Source: Eleftheria terrae
GTDB lineage: Bacteria; Pseudomonadota; Gammaproteobacteria; Burkholderiales; Burkholderiaceae_C
Assembly (NCBI RefSeq): GCF_030419005.1
Contig: NZ_CP106951.1
Coordinates: 4,712,001 to 4,776,000 of the forward strand
Direction of reading: 5' to 3'
DNA: 64,000 nt
Position 1 is the first letter of the stretch. Each line of letters starts with the position of its first letter. Positions 21,267-30,752 of the stretch are shown piece after piece. The notes under the pieces are model-generated. The model made no database searches. It worked only from the letters and a program-made list of their open reading frames with translations, and had not been told where the DNA came from. The translations under genes and the position numbers were made by a program.

Positions 21267-22368
21267 GGCGCGCCCTCAGCCCTCGAAGCTGATGTCCCTG
21301 GCTTCGCCGGTGCTGGCGCTGGCCATCACCGTCGTCATTGGCGTGCTGCTGTTCGCCCTGCTGGGCAAGGAGCCGGCGCGCGGGCTGCAGATGTTCTTCT
21401 GGGAGCCGCTCAAGAGCGCCTACGCGCTCAGCGAGCTGGCGCTGAAGGCCACGCCGCTGATCCTCATCGCGCTGGGCCTGGCGCTGTGCTTCCGCTCCAA
21501 TGTCTGGAACATCGGGGCCGAGGGCCAGTTCATCCTCGGCGCGGTGTTCGCGGGCGGCGTCGCGATGCAGGCGGGGCCCGACACCGGGCGCTGGATCGTG
21601 GCTGCCATCCTGCTGGCCGGGGTGCTGGGCGGCGTGCTGTGGGCGGCTGTGGTCGCGCTGCTGCGCGACCGCTTCAACGCCAACGAGATCCTGGTCAGCC
21701 TGATGCTGGTCTACGTGGCCGAGATGGTGCTGAGCTACCTGGTCTACGGGCCGTGGAAGGACCCGCAGGGCTACAACTTCCCGCAGACCATCAGCTTCCT
21801 CGACGCCACCAAGATCCCGCGCCTGTTCACCGGCCTGCGCACCAACGTGGGCCTGCTGATCGCGCTCGGCATGGTGGGGCTGTTCTGGCTGTTCCTGTTC
21901 CGCACCTATGCCGGCTTCCAGCTGCAGGTGGGCGGGCTGGCGCCGCAGGCGGCGCGCTATGCCGGCTTCTCGGCGCGGCGCTCGCTGTGGGTGGCGCTGC
22001 TGACCTCGGGCGGCATGGCCGGGCTGGCCGGTGCGCTGGAGGCGGCCGGGCCGCTCGGCCAGCTGACGCCGCACGTGCCGGTGGGCTACGGCTTCGCCGC
22101 CATCATCGTGGCTTTTGTCGGGCGGCTGCATCCGGGCGGCATCGTGTTCGCATCGGTGCTGATGAGCATGTTCTACATCGGCGGCGAGCTGGCGCAGTCG
22201 CGCCTGGGACTGCCCAAGTCCATCACTGGCGTGTTCCAGGGCCTGTTGCTGTTCTCGCTGCTGGCCTGCGACACGCTGATCCACTACCGGGTGCGCTGGC
22301 AGGCCAGCGCCGCGCAGGCCGCCCTGGCCGTGCACGGGCAACCCACGACCGAGAAGAAGGCAGCCTGA
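21253..22368 (+). CDS. ABC transporter permease 1 (nucleoside/nucleobase importer)
   Basis: A 371-aa membrane protein of the BPD_transp_2 family with about 9-10 hydrophobic segments. Conserved blocks are LKATPLILIALGLALCFRSNVWNIGAEGQF and GYGFAAIIVAFVGRLHPGGIV, typical of YufP-like subunits paired with BMP receptors. The ATG at 21253 follows GAGAGG and overlaps the ATPase gene, indicating translational coupling. It is followed by the second permease after 1 bp. Confidence 0.94.
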   Translation: MLKLEARPQPSKLMSLASPVLALAITVVIGVLLFALLGKEPARGLQMFFWEPLKSAYALSELALKATPLILIALGLALCFRSNVWNIGAEGQFILGAVFAGGVAMQAGPDTGRWIVAAILLAGVLGGVLWAAVVALLRDRFNANEILVSLMLVYVAEMVLSYLVYGPWKDPQGYNFPQTISFLDATKIPRLFTGLRTNVGLLIALGMVGLFWLFLFRTYAGFQLQVGGLAPQAARYAGFSARRSLWVALLTSGGMAGLAGALEAAGPLGQLTPHVPVGYGFAAIIVAFVGRLHPGGIVFASVLMSMFYIGGELAQSRLGLPKSITGVFQGLLLFSLLACDTLIHYRVRWQASAAQAALAVHGQPTTEKKAA

Positions 22369-22369
22369 G

Positions 22370-23296
22370 ATGGACAGCCAGTCGATTGCGCTGCTGATCG
22401 CGGCGTCCATGAACGCGGGCACCGTGCTGGCCATTGCGGGCCTGGGCCTGTTGATCAACGAGCGGGCCGGCATCGTCAACCTCGGCGCCGAAGGCCTGAT
22501 GCTGGTGGCCGCCATCGCCGGCTTCGCCACTGCGGTGCACACCGGCAGCGACCTGCTGGCCTTCGCGGCCGGGGCGGGCGCCGGCGCCCTGCTGGCCGCC
22601 GCCTTTGGCGTGCTGGTGATCTGGTTCAACACCAACCAGTACGCCTCCGGGCTGGCGCTGAGCCTGTTCGGCGCCGGGTTCTCGGCCTTCGTCGGCGTGG
22701 GCTACACCCAGGCCAAGCTGAGCCAGCGGCCGCACTTCGAGATCCCGGGGCTGGCCGAGCTGCCCTTCGTCGGGCCGGCGCTGTTCAAGCACCACCCGAT
22801 GGTGTATCTCGCCATCGTGCTGGCGCTGGGGCTGGCCTGGTTCCTGTACCGCTCGCGCGGGGGGCTGGTGCTGCGGGCCATTGGCGAGTCGCCCGAGTCG
22901 GCCCATGCGCTGGGCTACCCGGTGCGCTGGCTGCGACTGCTGGCGGTGGTGGTCGGCGGCGCGCTGTGCGGCGTGGCGGGCGCCTACCTGTCGGTGGTGT
23001 ATGCGCCGCTGTGGGTCGAGGGCATGGTGGCCGGCAAGGGCTGGATCGCGCTGGCCCTGACCACCTTCGCCACCTGGCGGCCGGCGCGGGTGCTGCTGGG
23101 CGCCTACCTGTTCGGCGGCGTCACGATGCTGCAGTTCCACCTGCAGGGGCAGGGCGTCGAGATCGCGAGCCAGCTGCTCACCATGCTGCCCTACCTGGCC
23201 ACCATCGTGGTGCTGGTGCTCATCTCCCGCAACCCGACCTGGATCCGCATCAACATGCCGGCCTCGCTGGGCAAGCCCTTCCACCCCGGCAGCTGA
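22370..23296 (+). CDS. ABC transporter permease 2 (nucleoside/nucleobase importer)
   Basis: A 308-aa YufQ-like membrane subunit of the BPD_transp_2 family, about 8 hydrophobic segments, with the block GLGLLINERAGIVNLGAEGLMLV near the N-terminus and AIGESPESAHALGYPV in the middle. It heterodimerises with permease 1. Start ATG directly after the permease 1 stop (TGA-G-ATG). The receptor gene follows after 80 bp. Confidence 0.94.
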   Translation: MDSQSIALLIAASMNAGTVLAIAGLGLLINERAGIVNLGAEGLMLVAAIAGFATAVHTGSDLLAFAAGAGAGALLAAAFGVLVIWFNTNQYASGLALSLFGAGFSAFVGVGYTQAKLSQRPHFEIPGLAELPFVGPALFKHHPMVYLAIVLALGLAWFLYRSRGGLVLRAIGESPESAHALGYPVRWLRLLAVVVGGALCGVAGAYLSVVYAPLWVEGMVAGKGWIALALTTFATWRPARVLLGAYLFGGVTMLQFHLQGQGVEIASQLLTMLPYLATIVVLVLISRNPTWIRINMPASLGKPFHPGS

Positions 23297-23376
23297 GCGG
23301 CGCGCCGCGGGTGTTTTCGATCTTCAATAAACCGATAATCGCTGCTTTGCTTTCGCGCATCTCCCGGAGAGACGAC

Positions 23377-24537
23377 ATGACCGATCAGACGAAACGTTCC
23401 CTGCTCAAGCTGGCGGGGCTCAGCTCGCTCGTGGCCACCGCGGCCCTGGTGGGTTGCGGCAAGAAGGAAGAGGCTGCCGCGCCGACCGCCGAGCCCGCCT
23501 CCGCCGCGCAGGCACCCGCGGCCGCCACCGAGCCGCTGAAGGTCGCGTTCGCCTACGTCGGCCCGGTGGGCGACGCCGGCTGGACCTTTGCGCACGACCG
23601 CGCACGCAAGGAACTGCAGGCCGAGTTCGGCGACAAGATCGCCACCAGCTTCGTCGAGAACGTGCCCGAGGCGGCGGATGCCGAGCGGGTGGTGCGCGAC
23701 ATGGTGGGCCAGGGCAACAAGCTCGTGTTCGGCACCACCTTCGGCTACATGGAGCAGATGCTCAAGGTGGCCGGCGACCACAAGGACGTGAAGTTCGAGC
23801 ACGCCACCGGCTACAAGACCGCCGAGAACCTGCGCACCTACGACTCGCGCACCTATGAGGGCGCCTACATGGCGGGCGTGATCGCTGGCAAGGTCACCAA
23901 GAGCAACACCCTGGGCGTGGTCGCCTCGATCCCCATTCCCGAGGTGATCCGCAACATCAACTCCTTCACCCTCGGCGCGCAGTCGGTCAACCCGGACATC
24001 AAGACCAAGGTGGTGTGGGTCAACAAGTGGTTCGACCCGGGCAAGGAAGGCGAGGCGGCGCAGTCGCTCATCAACCAGGGCGCTGACGTGCTGATGCAGA
24101 ACACCGATTCGTCGGCCGTGCTGCAGACGGCCGAGAAGGCCGGCAAGTTCGGCTTTGGCTGGGACTCCGACATGAGCAGCTACGGCCCCAACGCGCACCT
24201 GGGCTCGGCCGTCATCAACTGGACGCCGTACTACCGCAAGGCGATCAACGACGTGCTGAACAACACCTGGAGCACCGGTGCCGCCTGGTGGGGCGTGAAG
24301 GAAGGCGCGATCGACCTGGTGAGCGTGTCCGACAAGGTGCCGGCCGAGGCCAAGGCCCAGCTCGAGAAGGTCAAGGCCGGCCTGAAGGACGGCAGCTTCG
24401 TGATCTGGAAGGGCCCCATCGCCGACCAGTCCGGCAAGGAGATGCTGGCCAAGGACGCGGTGGCGGACGACAAGTTCCTGCACGGCGTGAACTGGTATGT
24501 GAAGGGCGTGGAAGGCAAGCTGCCTTCGGCGCAATAA
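23377..24537 (+). CDS. BMP-family nucleoside/nucleobase-binding lipoprotein (importer receptor 1)
   Basis: A 386-aa receptor. The first ~24 residues form a lipoprotein signal with lipobox ALVGC, then an Ala/Glu/Pro-rich linker to about residue 50. The Bmp/Med-type PBP1 fold follows: LKVAFAYVGPVGDAGWTFAHD, TTFGYMEQMLKVA, FEHATGYKTAENLRTYDSRTYEGAYMAG and NTDSSAVLQTAEKAG. It captures ligand in the periplasm for the dual-ATPase importer encoded upstream. ATG at 23377; the 80-bp upstream gap could hold its own promoter. A rho-independent terminator follows at 24585. Confidence 0.95.
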   Translation: MTDQTKRSLLKLAGLSSLVATAALVGCGKKEEAAAPTAEPASAAQAPAAATEPLKVAFAYVGPVGDAGWTFAHDRARKELQAEFGDKIATSFVENVPEAADAERVVRDMVGQGNKLVFGTTFGYMEQMLKVAGDHKDVKFEHATGYKTAENLRTYDSRTYEGAYMAGVIAGKVTKSNTLGVVASIPIPEVIRNINSFTLGAQSVNPDIKTKVVWVNKWFDPGKEGEAAQSLINQGADVLMQNTDSSAVLQTAEKAGKFGFGWDSDMSSYGPNAHLGSAVINWTPYYRKAINDVLNNTWSTGAAWWGVKEGAIDLVSVSDKVPAEAKAQLEKVKAGLKDGSFVIWKGPIADQSGKEMLAKDAVADDKFLHGVNWYVKGVEGKLPSAQ

Positions 24538-24584
24538 GCGGCAGCCGACGCTGCGGGCGGCTTCAGGCCGCTGTCGAGACAAGA

Positions 24585-24615
24585 GCCGCCCGGGCACCCG
24601 CCGGGCGGCTTTTTT
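24585..24615 (+). terminator. Rho-independent terminator behind the ABC importer operon
   Basis: Stem GCCGCCCGG (24585-24593) pairs perfectly with CCGGGCGGC (24601-24609) over a 7-nt loop and is followed by six T. It lies 48 bp behind the receptor stop and closes the guaD-importer transcript. Confidence 0.9.
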
Positions 24616-24755
24616 CTTGGCGCTCGCCCGGTGGCGGCATCGAAGAAGGCCTGTGCCCGTGCCGCACCGTCTTGCTCCCGCGCGGCGCCGGCGGTAGATT
24701 GGGCCCGCACTCATGTGCAGTTCTTCACATCGACACGGTTTCGGGAGATGACGGC

Positions 24756-27040
<2,285 letters not shown>

Positions 27041-27110
27041 GCCGCGGGATACCGCAGCCAAGTGCGCCGGCGCCCTGGCTGCTGCCCCGAGAAGCGGCCG
27101 GGGTGGGCGC

Positions 27111-27551
27111 TTACCGGGCGGGCAGTGGCGCCATGGCGGTGTCGAGCTGGCGGACCCGCCCGCGGTTCAGCTCGACGACGCAGGCCAGGCGGGTGATCTC
27201 GCGGGCATTGCCCGCTGCGCCGCCGCGCAGCGAAGCGGCCCAGCCGCACTGTGCTTCGCGGTAGCGCCCGAAGGCCCGGGCTGCGGCTGCCAGCCGGGCG
27301 GTGGCGGCTGCGACGTAGCGGGCGTCCTCGTCCCAACGCTGCAGCGCGGCTTGTGCACGAGCTTCGGCCTGCCGCAAGGCGCTGGTGCTGTCGTCGGCCA
27401 GCGCGGCCAGGCAGTCGCGCATGCCGGCTTGCGAGTGGTGGCCGCATGCCTGCCGGGTGTCAGGTTCGGCCGCGAGTTCACCGGCCGAAGCCAGGCCATG
27501 CAGCAGATACAGCAGGCAGGCCAGGGTGGCCTTCCAGTTCACCGGGAGCAT
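27111..27551 (-). CDS. Exported LprI-like (DUF1311) protein
   Basis: A 146-aa protein with a signal peptide (MLPVNWKATLACLLYLLHGLASA). The mature part has the DUF1311/LprI pattern: four Cys at CGHH, RDCLA, EAQCGW and RLACVVEL, an Arg/Ala-rich long helix, and FGRYREAQC...GG followed by the terminal R-x-x-x-L. Related proteins inhibit lysozyme or are of unknown envelope function. The ATG at 27551 has AAGGAAG 7 bases upstream; an ATG six codons earlier is possible. Convergent with the adenine deaminase gene. Confidence 0.78.
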   Translation of the reverse strand: MLPVNWKATLACLLYLLHGLASAGELAAEPDTRQACGHHSQAGMRDCLAALADDSTSALRQAEARAQAALQRWDEDARYVAAATARLAAAARAFGRYREAQCGWAASLRGGAAGNAREITRLACVVELNRGRVRQLDTAMAPLPAR

Positions 27552-27921
27552 CGTCCGGCTTCCTTTCATTCTTTCTTTCGCTGGTGCTTCCTTGCGCAAT
27601 GGCGGCGCCGTCCTGCGGGATGGCGGCCAGGGGAGACGCCTGAAGCTCGCCGGCCCGAGCGCTCCGTGGGCGCCGGGCACAAGCCCCAAGCCCCAAGCCC
27701 CAAGCCGCGAGCCGCGAGCCGCGAGCCGCGAGCCGCGCGATTGTGCCGATGGCGAGGGGCCGACGCGCTCCCCTTGGCGGGGGGGTGCCGTCTCCCGCCT
27801 GCCGCGCGCTGCCTGGCTGAGCCAGGGCAAGGCCCGACGTGCGGAGGGAGACGACACTCCCCGATGCGCGCCGCTTGGGTATCCTGTGGCGTTTCCTTCC
27901 CCTGCATCGCTCCGGATCGCC
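27552..27921. other. Intergenic region, 370 bp, with a heptamer repeat
   Basis: Separates the LprI-like gene from the divergent second BMP receptor gene. Open frames cross it but their composition (Pro/Arg/Ala/Ser repeats) follows from the DNA repeat and no start is supported, so I read it as non-coding. It contains the 7-bp tandem repeat at 27680-27735. I see no convincing promoter. Confidence 0.6.
27680..27735. repeat. Tandem 7-bp repeat, eight copies
   Basis: Eight consecutive units of C-R-AGCC-S: three CAAGCCC, one CAAGCCG, then four CGAGCCG. The unit drifts from one variant to the other in the middle, consistent with slippage expansion. A 7-bp unit shifts frame at each copy, so it does not encode a protein repeat. 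Confidence 0.95.
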
Positions 27922-29016
27922 ATGTCCCCAGCTCTTCGCCATGTCGCCGCCCGCTTCGGGCTGGCCCTGTCCTGCCTGCTGCCGGCCGCCGCGTTGGCGC
28001 AGGGCGCCAAGCCGGTGCCGCTGAAGGTGGGCTTCGTGTTCGTCAGCCCGGTGGGCGAAGCGGGCTGGACCTACCAGCACCAGCTGGGCCGGCTGGAGAT
28101 GGAGAAGGCGCTGGGCAGCCGCGTCGTGGCCCGCCATGTCGAGGGTGTGGCCGAAGGCCCGGAGTCCGAGCGCGTCATCCGCGACCTGGCCCAGCAGGGC
28201 GTGCAGCTGATCTTCACCACCAGCTTCGGCTACATGGAGCCCACGCTGCGCGTGGCGCGCGACTTCCCCGCGGTGAAGTTCGAGCACATGGGCGGCTGGA
28301 AGACGGCGCCCAACGTGGCCACCTACAACGCCCGCTTCTACGAGGGCCGCTACCTGGCTGGCCTGGTGGCGGGGCGCATGAGCAAGACCGGCACGGCCGG
28401 CTATGTGGCCGGCTTCCCGGTGCCCGAGGTGGTGCAGGGCATCAACGCCTTCGCGCTCGGCATGCGGGCCGCGAACCCCAAGGCCCAGTTGCGCGTGGTG
28501 TGGCTGAACAACTGGTTCGACCCCGCGCGGGAACGCGACGCGGCCGTCACGCTGGTCCACCAGGGGGCCGATGTCATCACCCACCACAGTGCGTCCACCG
28601 CCGCGGTGCAGGCGGCCGAGGAGCAGGGCGTGATGAGCATTCCCTACCACAGCGACATGCGGTCGCTGGCACCCAAGGGCCAGCTGACCGCCGTCACGCA
28701 CCACTGGGGCCGCTTCTACACCGGGGTGGCGCAGTCGGTGCTCGACGGCCGCTGGAGCGCCTCGCCGGCCTGGGGCGGGCTGAAGGACGGCATGGTGCAG
28801 CTGGCGCCTTTCCATCCGCGCGTGCCACCGGACGTGGTGGCGCTGGTGCGCGCCCGCGGGCAGGCCATCGCGTCGGGCGTCTTCCACCCCTTCTCGGGCC
28901 GCATCGTCGACAACGAAGGGCGGCAGCGCCTGGCCGGCGGCGAGATGGACGAGGCCGCGATCTCGGCCATGGATTACTACGTCGAAGGCGTGGTCGGCGC
29001 CTTCCCCAAGCGCTGA
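27922..29016 (+). CDS. BMP-family nucleoside/nucleobase-binding protein (receptor 2)
   Basis: A 364-aa paralogue of the receptor encoded at 23.4 kb, with the same landmarks: LKVGFVFVSPVGEAGWTYQHQ, TSFGYMEPTLRVA, FEHMGGWKTAPNVATYNARFYEGRYLAG and VVWLNNWFDP. It differs in having an ordinary signal peptide (cleavage near AALAQG) and no lipobox Cys, so it is free periplasmic rather than membrane-anchored. No transporter genes follow it. It probably feeds the single importer of the cluster, widening its ligand range. Start ATG at 27922; upstream open frame is repeat-derived. Confidence 0.93.
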   Translation: MSPALRHVAARFGLALSCLLPAAALAQGAKPVPLKVGFVFVSPVGEAGWTYQHQLGRLEMEKALGSRVVARHVEGVAEGPESERVIRDLAQQGVQLIFTTSFGYMEPTLRVARDFPAVKFEHMGGWKTAPNVATYNARFYEGRYLAGLVAGRMSKTGTAGYVAGFPVPEVVQGINAFALGMRAANPKAQLRVVWLNNWFDPARERDAAVTLVHQGADVITHHSASTAAVQAAEEQGVMSIPYHSDMRSLAPKGQLTAVTHHWGRFYTGVAQSVLDGRWSASPAWGGLKDGMVQLAPFHPRVPPDVVALVRARGQAIASGVFHPFSGRIVDNEGRQRLAGGEMDEAAISAMDYYVEGVVGAFPKR

Positions 29017-29053
29017 GCGCCGCAGGCACGGCCGCAACGTGCGACGGCGGCCT

Positions 29054-29662
29054 TCACGCGGCCGCCTGGAACAGCAGGCAGAGGTTGTTGGCCGGCATCG
29101 GGCGCTGCTGCACCAGTGCCAGCCGGTGGGCGAGCGCCGCCTGCCGCACTTCGCCCAGGTCGCGCACGCCCCAGGCCGGATCACGCTGGCGCAGCTCGGT
29201 GTCGAAGGCGGCATTGCTGGGCGCAGTGTGCTGGCCGTCGATGCGGTAGGGGCCGTACAGCACCAGCCGGCCGCCGGCCTGCAGGTGGGCGGCCGCACCG
29301 CGCAGCAGGCCCAGGCAGGCGGCCCACGGAGCGATGTGGATCATGTTGGCGCAGTACAGCAGGTCGTAGCGGGGCAGGCCCCAGTCGCTCGCGGTCACGT
29401 CGAGCTGGCGTGGCGGCAGCACCCCGGGCAGGCCTTCGGTCCAGCTGGCGATGGAGGGCAGGGCGGCCGGGTCGAAGTCGGTCGGCTGCCAGGTCCATCC
29501 CGGCAGGGCCGCCGCGAAGCAGGCCACATGCTGGCCGGTGCCACTGGCCACCTCCAGCGCGCTGCCGCCGGCCGGCGGCAGCCATTCCTGCAGCACGCTC
29601 AGGATGGGGCCCGCATTGCGCTCGGCGGCGGGGCTGTGGCGGCGGGCATCGGGCATCGGCAT
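29054..29662 (-). CDS. DUF938 family SAM-dependent methyltransferase-like protein
   Basis: A 202-aa protein with a Rossmann methyltransferase core: LEVASGTGQHVACFAAALP is motif I (glycine-rich SAM loop), PTDFDP follows, and DLLYCANMIHIAPW and LQAGGRLVLYGPY complete the DUF938 pattern. The N-terminal RRHSPAAERNAGPIL is also typical. Substrate unknown. ATG at 29662 used; one two codons in is equally possible. 66-bp gap to the dioxygenase gene upstream on the same strand, so probably co-transcribed. Confidence 0.88.
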   Translation of the reverse strand: MPMPDARRHSPAAERNAGPILSVLQEWLPPAGGSALEVASGTGQHVACFAAALPGWTWQPTDFDPAALPSIASWTEGLPGVLPPRQLDVTASDWGLPRYDLLYCANMIHIAPWAACLGLLRGAAAHLQAGGRLVLYGPYRIDGQHTAPSNAAFDTELRQRDPAWGVRDLGEVRQAALAHRLALVQQRPMPANNLCLLFQAAA

Positions 29663-29728
29663 GCCGGCATTGTGCAAGACGCGGCGCCTGCCCCGGGGCG
29701 GTGGCCCGCGGCGGCGCCGCCGCCGCTA

Positions 29729-30577
29729 TCACGCTGCCTGCAGTGCCCGGGCGAGTGCCGCGGCCTGCGGGCCGAAGGCATAGGCGTCCATGCCCAGCAC
29801 GCCAAACGTCACGCCCTCGTGCAGGCGCACTGGCGCATGGTTGCGGCCACCGGCACCGGCCGGTGGGTAGAAGGGCAGCCAGTGCTCGTCGGTCGGGTGC
29901 ATCAGCGCTGCATGGGGTGCCTGCCGGCGGTAGTCGAACAGCGCCGCCCAGTCGCAGGCGGCTGAACGCTCCAGCACCCAGCGGCGGAAGGCGGCCGATT
30001 CCGGCCGCTCCGGCACGCCTTCGACCGGCCCGCCGAACGACAGCAGGCGCAGGTTGTGGGTGATGCTGCCGGTGCCGAGCAGCAGGACGCCATCGTCGCC
30101 CAGCGGTGCCAGCGCCGCGCCGATGGCGAACTGCTCGGCCGGTGTGGCGTGTGGCATCAGCGACAGCGGCAGCACCGGCACGTCGGGTTCGGGCCACAGG
30201 TGCATCAGCGCGGTCCAGATGCCGTGGTCCAGCCCGCCCTCGGGCCGCACTTGCACGCTGATGCCGGCCGCCTGCAGCAGGCCGGCCGCCTGGGCGGCAA
30301 GGGCCGGCGCCCCGGGCGCGTCATAGCGCAGCGCGTACAGCGGTGGCGGGAAGCCGCCGAAATCGTGCACCGTCTCATGCTGCGCAGCGCCGAGCAGTAC
30401 CGGCTGCCGGGTTGCGGTATGCGCCGAGATGGCGAGGACCGCCCGCGGGCGGCCGAACTGACGGTCGAGGGCCTGGCCCAGGCGGCCGAAGAAGGCACCG
30501 GTGGCGCCCGGCTCCAGCGCGATCATGGGCGAGCCGTGCGAGACGAACAGGGGTGGCAGGGAGGTGGCGGTCTTCAT
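29729..30577 (-). CDS. DODA-type extradiol aromatic ring-opening dioxygenase (LigB superfamily)
   Basis: A 282-aa class III extradiol dioxygenase resembling 4,5-DOPA dioxygenase/YgiD. Metal ligands are suggested by LFVSHGSPMIALE (His14), AISAHTATRQP and GGLDHGIWTALMHLWPE; GTGSITHNLR is a further family block. It opens catecholic rings with Fe(II) or Zn(II); the physiological substrate is unknown. ATG at 30577. Divergent from the large permease gene at 30753. Confidence 0.9.
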   Translation of the reverse strand: MKTATSLPPLFVSHGSPMIALEPGATGAFFGRLGQALDRQFGRPRAVLAISAHTATRQPVLLGAAQHETVHDFGGFPPPLYALRYDAPGAPALAAQAAGLLQAAGISVQVRPEGGLDHGIWTALMHLWPEPDVPVLPLSLMPHATPAEQFAIGAALAPLGDDGVLLLGTGSITHNLRLLSFGGPVEGVPERPESAAFRRWVLERSAACDWAALFDYRRQAPHAALMHPTDEHWLPFYPPAGAGGRNHAPVRLHEGVTFGVLGMDAYAFGPQAAALARALQAA

Positions 30578-30752
30578 GCAGCCATTGCAGCACCGGGCAG
30601 ACGGTGGTCCGTTGCGATGGCTTGAACACAGCGTTCAAATGGCTCGCCGGCCGCGCCGCAGTCCGCGCCGGGCAATCCCCTGCCGTTTGGCAGCCGTTGT
30701 CGCATGCGCTACTGTTCGCGGCTTGCCCGTGCCGACCGTCTGCCCATTCACC

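Noticed and set aside
27680..27735. CRISPR-like array
   Set aside because: Units are 7 bp and contiguous with no spacers; no cas gene is present anywhere in the window.
27385..27921. In-frame N-terminal extension of the second BMP receptor through the heptamer repeat
   Set aside because: The extension is translated repeat DNA (KPQAPSREPRAA) and a clean signal peptide starts at 27922.
30501..30752. 84-codon upstream extension of the FtsX-type permease
   Set aside because: It runs over the divergent dioxygenase promoter and start; the permease's normal N-terminus begins at 30753.
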